Source: Mucilaginibacter psychrotolerans (GTDB taxonomy: Bacteria; Bacteroidota; Bacteroidia; Sphingobacteriales; Sphingobacteriaceae). Taken from it: DNA of 64,000 nt. A program made the position numbers and the translations under genes. Shown here piece by piece: positions 61,190 through 64,000 of the stretch. The notes under the pieces were generated by a model. That model was given only the letters and a program-made list of their open reading frames with translations. It searched no databases and was not told the origin of the DNA. Within the stretch, counting starts at the first letter, position 1, and each line of letters begins with the position of its first letter. The DNA is taken from the NCBI RefSeq assembly GCF_004519315.1, contig NZ_SOZE01000023.1:33940-97939 (forward strand), given 5' to 3'.

Positions 61190-61787
61190 CCGTTTGGAGA
61201 TTATATAGCTATGCCGTTTCCCCGGTTTTATAAGCACAGGTAAACGAGCACCGCCCACGAAAATACTTAGAAAAAGTTGGAATGGCACAGGTAAAAACGG
61301 TCGCAAAAGTTGGAAAAAACTGAAAATTTATTTACTGACCGTAAACTCTGTATTTCGCTAACAACGGTCATTCCAGGCAAATTAGGTGCTTTTGCCAATT
61401 GCAGTAAAAAGCCTTACAAAAAACACAGAAAAACACCGATTTTACTCCGGTTTTTTGCGGTAAAAAGCCTCTCCGTAGGGGTAAAAAAAGCAAGAGGTGG
61501 GGAACCGACATCCAGCCCAAATCCACCCGGTTCTCGCCCAAATGTCCATAAAATAAAACCGGATAAGAATTGGCGAGTGTCGACCCCCTATCGCCCCTCC
61601 CCAATGCCCAATGACCCGCCCCCTTTTGCACATCTGAAATCCGCACATCTGAAATATGCAACCTGTTAATAATCAATAAAATGTTAACAAATAAATCATG
61701 TGGATATAACGTTTAAACAATAGTTAATCGCTTATTTTTATAGACCGTAAAAAGGTCGCGTATTAAAAATCATCTAAATGCATTTTT
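61190..61787. other. 598-bp intergenic region with degenerate repeats
   Basis: It has a GCACATCTGAAATCCGCACA copy at 61625-61662 of the repeat found at 24.3 kb, and AT-rich DNA towards the YkuK-like gene. Open frames here look accidental. No clear promoter. Confidence 0.45.
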
Positions 61788-62261
61788 ATGGCCTGGAAAA
61801 AATTCAGCGGGGAGATCATCCAAACACCCATTTTAGAAGAAGTAGAGCGTGCCATAGAGCGCGAAACCCAACTGGGCAACAAGCTTAAGGTTTGCATCGG
61901 CACCGATTCGCAGGTAAAAGGCTCAGTTACCGATTTTGCTACCGTTATCGTTTTCATCCGCGAGGCGAGGGGCGCTTTCATGTTCATCCACCAGGAGCGT
62001 ACCTCCCAAAAGATGACCATCAAAGAACGTATGCTCAACGAGGTGCAGAAATCTATCGATATCGCCTACAAACTCTGCGACCTGTTGGACCTGTACGATG
62101 TGGAGCTGGAGGTGCACGCCGATATCAACACCAACCCCATGTTCAAGAGCAACCAGGCCCTGCACGAGGCTATGGGCTACATCCTCAGCATGGGTTTTGT
62201 TTTCAAAGCAAAGCCCGAGGCTTTTGCCAGCTCGTGCTGTGCTAATAAGATGGTGCAGTAG
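61788..62261 (+). CDS. YkuK-like RNase H-fold protein (DUF458)
   Basis: A 157-residue protein of the YkuK/DUF458 family. KVCIGTDSQVKGSVTDFATV (residues about 35-54) is the first acidic strand of an RNase H-like fold (D near GTDSQ), EVHADINTN (about 105-113) carries further acidic residues, and SNQALHEAMGYILSMGF is a typical later block. Activity has not been shown for this family as far as I know, but a nuclease-like fold is expected. Monocistronic. Confidence 0.85.
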   Translation: MAWKKFSGEIIQTPILEEVERAIERETQLGNKLKVCIGTDSQVKGSVTDFATVIVFIREARGAFMFIHQERTSQKMTIKERMLNEVQKSIDIAYKLCDLLDLYDVELEVHADINTNPMFKSNQALHEAMGYILSMGFVFKAKPEAFASSCCANKMVQ

Positions 62262-62424
62262 TTAGCTTAGTGATTTGAGGCTGGAGACTAGAGGTTAGGA
62301 CAGCTTTTCTTGCTGCAAATAATGAATTTCAACCTTCATTATTTGATATTCAGCGTGCGGAGTTTGATATTTGGATTGGCAAAACAAACTAAACGCTATT
62401 CTTTAATCTATATCCTCTACCACC

Positions 62425-63264
62425 ATGTCTCCGCTTATTGAAATTACCGACCCTCATATTTTAGATAACTCAAGTATCCTCATTGATGTACGCGCAGGGG
62501 CCGATGCGCACGAGCGTTACCTGGCAGGCCACCTGCCCAATGCCGTATTCGCCGGCCTGGATGCTGACCTCGCCTCTAAACCGGCCGATGCTGCCTTCGG
62601 CGGGCGCCACCCGCTACCTGCTCTCGAAGATTTTGCCGACACTCTCGCCCGCTGGGGTGTTACGCCCGATAGCCATGTCATCGTTTACGACGATAAGGCC
62701 GGCGCTATGGGCGGCGCACGCCTATGGTGGATGCTGCGCTCGATAGGCCATGCCAACGTACAGGTGATAAACGGCGGCTTGAAAGCCGCAATAGACGCTG
62801 GCTTAACTTTGGCTAACGATGAGTACCAAAACGCCGCTGTGGAGCCGTATCCTATCCCTGCGGCGTATGCGAATACCGTTGATATTGAAGAGGTGAAAAA
62901 AGCTGCCGCAGATGAGGGCCGTGTGGTAATAGATGTGCGCGAAAGCGCGCGCTACCAGGGCCTCACCGAGCCGCTGGATTTAGTTGCAGGGCATATTCCC
63001 GGTGCGGTAAACTTGTTCTACAGCAACAGCCTCTCGCCCGAGGGCACTTACCTAACCAAACATGCGCTGGCTACCCTTTATGCCGATACCATAGGCAAAG
63101 TAAAACCACAGGATGTGATTGTGCATTGCGGATCGGGCGTTACGGCCTGCCATTTGCTGCTGGGCATGGAATACGCAGGTATTACCGGTCCAAAACTCTA
63201 CGTAGGAAGCTGGAGCGAATGGAGCAGGCGCGGCTTACCAATTGGTACAGGATTGGACAAATAA
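62425..63264 (+). CDS. Sulfurtransferase (thiosulfate/3-mercaptopyruvate)
   Basis: A 279-residue protein with two rhodanese domains. The inactive N-terminal domain ends with VIVYDDKAGAMGGARLWWML (Asp replaces the Cys), and the C-terminal one has the active Cys in VHCGSGVTACHLLLGME. The loop CGSGVTA is typical of mercaptopyruvate sulfurtransferases. It moves sulfane sulfur to thiols or cyanide. The neighbour at 63314 starts 49 bp later and may be co-transcribed. Confidence 0.92.
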   Translation: MSPLIEITDPHILDNSSILIDVRAGADAHERYLAGHLPNAVFAGLDADLASKPADAAFGGRHPLPALEDFADTLARWGVTPDSHVIVYDDKAGAMGGARLWWMLRSIGHANVQVINGGLKAAIDAGLTLANDEYQNAAVEPYPIPAAYANTVDIEEVKKAAADEGRVVIDVRESARYQGLTEPLDLVAGHIPGAVNLFYSNSLSPEGTYLTKHALATLYADTIGKVKPQDVIVHCGSGVTACHLLLGMEYAGITGPKLYVGSWSEWSRRGLPIGTGLDK

Positions 63265-63313
63265 ATTTACATTACAACGAAATTGTACTTAAATATTATC
63301 CGTTACTTGCGGC

Positions 63314-63790
63314 GTGAAAACATATGCACTAATAATTAAGCAAAATTTACCGCTCACCTTGGCAGAGGCTTGGGATTTTTTTTCGTCGCCGCATAATCTG
63401 GCCAAAATTACCCCGCCCGAGATGGACTTTGTAGTAACCAGCACCTACAATGGCGAGGCAAAGATGTACCCCGGCATGGTGATCACATACAAGGTATCGC
63501 CACTGCTGGGTATCAAACTCAACTGGATGACGGAGATAACCCATGTAGAGGAAGGGAAGTATTTTGTTGATGAGCAACGCTTTGGGCCCTACGCCTTATG
63601 GCATCATCAGCACCATTTCAAGGAAATACCCGGCGGTGTAGAAATGACCGATTTGCTGCACTACGCCATCCCATTTGGCGTCTTCGGTCAATTAGCCAAC
63701 GGCTTGTTTGTGGCCAATAAGGTAAAAGAGGTGTTCGAGTTCCGCGAGAAAGCGGTGGTAGAATTGTTTGGGGAGTATAAGGGTCGATAA
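63314..63790 (+). CDS. SRPBCC family ligand-binding protein
   Basis: A 158-residue START/SRPBCC-fold protein. LTLAEAWDFFSSPHNLAKIT is the first helix and turn, followed by TPPEMDFVV, MVITYKVSPLLGIKLNWMTE, a long strand with HHQHHFKEIPGGVEMTDLLH and a final helix. The family binds hydrophobic ligands; often called cell-division-inhibitor-like without evidence. The start is GTG at 63314. The ligand is unknown. Confidence 0.85.
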   Translation: MKTYALIIKQNLPLTLAEAWDFFSSPHNLAKITPPEMDFVVTSTYNGEAKMYPGMVITYKVSPLLGIKLNWMTEITHVEEGKYFVDEQRFGPYALWHHQHHFKEIPGGVEMTDLLHYAIPFGVFGQLANGLFVANKVKEVFEFREKAVVELFGEYKGR

Positions 63791-64000
63791 GCTTTCCCGT
63801 CTACCGGTAAATCAACAGTTATCGTTTATGTTGGCCTGACTGGCTGGTCATAAATCAACGCAATCAAAAAAACGGCGACGCCCTCCTATGTTTGTCAATT
63901 ACAAAGGAAGTGTTAATCTTGAAGAAAAAGTGAAAAAGTGTGAGAGTAAACGGAGCCCTAAACAATTTTAAAAATATGTTGGTCAAGAGATATTACCTCA
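63791..64000. other. 210-bp region at the right edge, no gene seen
   Basis: AT-rich sequence without an open frame or clear hairpin. It may include the start region of a gene beyond the window. Confidence 0.4.

Noticed and set aside
61310..61669. 119-codon plus-strand frame
   Set aside because: Lys/Pro/Ser-rich sequence without domain features, ending in a dispersed repeat.
1..64000. tRNA, rRNA, riboswitch or tmRNA genes
   Set aside because: I looked for cloverleaf ends, CCA motifs and conserved rRNA and riboswitch cores by eye and saw none; a tRNAscan/Infernal run would be decisive.

Overview
The window looks like chromosomal DNA of a Bacteroidota bacterium of the family Sphingobacteriaceae, probably close to Mucilaginibacter. 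This rests on the Bacteroidota-type promoter (-7 box TAnnTTTG), bacillithiol synthesis by BshA, many small lipoproteins and porin-like beta-barrels, families largely confined to this phylum (DUF4834, DUF4846, FISUMP-type lipoprotein, YfhO), and moderate GC with AT-rich intergenic DNA. The genus is inference. I found no rRNA, tRNA or CRISPR array.

Layout. 1-6.3 kb: small envelope/stress proteins (YtxH, holin-like), an AI-2E family permease, a sigma54 response regulator with a 69-residue phosphoacceptor-only partner, and three related outer-membrane barrel genes, one shrunk by an internal deletion. 6.5-15.7 kb: enoyl-CoA hydratase plus a B12-binding mutase subunit, glnS, an FAD monooxygenase with a tetrapyrrole-type methylase, an aminotransferase and a fatty acid desaturase. 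16-21 kb: APC permease, an Abi-alpha-like protein, DUF892 ferritin-like protein and two paralogous lipoproteins, the second frameshifted. 21-27.4 kb: YfhO, DUF4834, uvrB and upp. 27.4-33.5 kb: mostly unrecognised secreted or membrane proteins. 33.6-38.6 kb: YjjG-type phosphatase, HicBA toxin-antitoxin, DinB-like protein, LpxH-like phosphoesterase, M23 peptidase with DUF4846. 38.9-47.6 kb: SIMPL protein, receiver-like protein, bshA, an internally deleted RidA, lactonase, rRNA pseudouridine synthase with a long disordered N-terminus, and a lytic transglycosylase.

47.6-55.7 kb is the accessory part. It is AT-richer and carries two copies plus a fragment of a roughly 255-bp element with 21-bp terminal inverted repeats, a decayed REP-associated tyrosine transposase bracketed by REP palindromes, an S41 peptidase between the element copies, a HEPN-like protein, phage-type genes (GemA-like, DUF4406), and a compact plus-strand transcription unit encoding a 27-residue hydrophobic peptide. 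55.7-64 kb returns to housekeeping and catabolic genes: FISUMP lipoprotein, AraC regulator with cupin, GH78 alpha-L-rhamnosidase, YkuK-like RNase H fold, sulfurtransferase and an SRPBCC protein.

The most notable signals are the 54.75-55.06 kb small-peptide unit, the inverted-repeat elements, the transposase relic with its REP palindromes, two independent genes carrying precise in-frame internal deletions (outer-membrane barrel and RidA), a 12-bp perfect inverted repeat over a lipoprotein start codon, and several genes with the -7 promoter box only 3-7 bp from the start codon, which suggests leaderless mRNAs.
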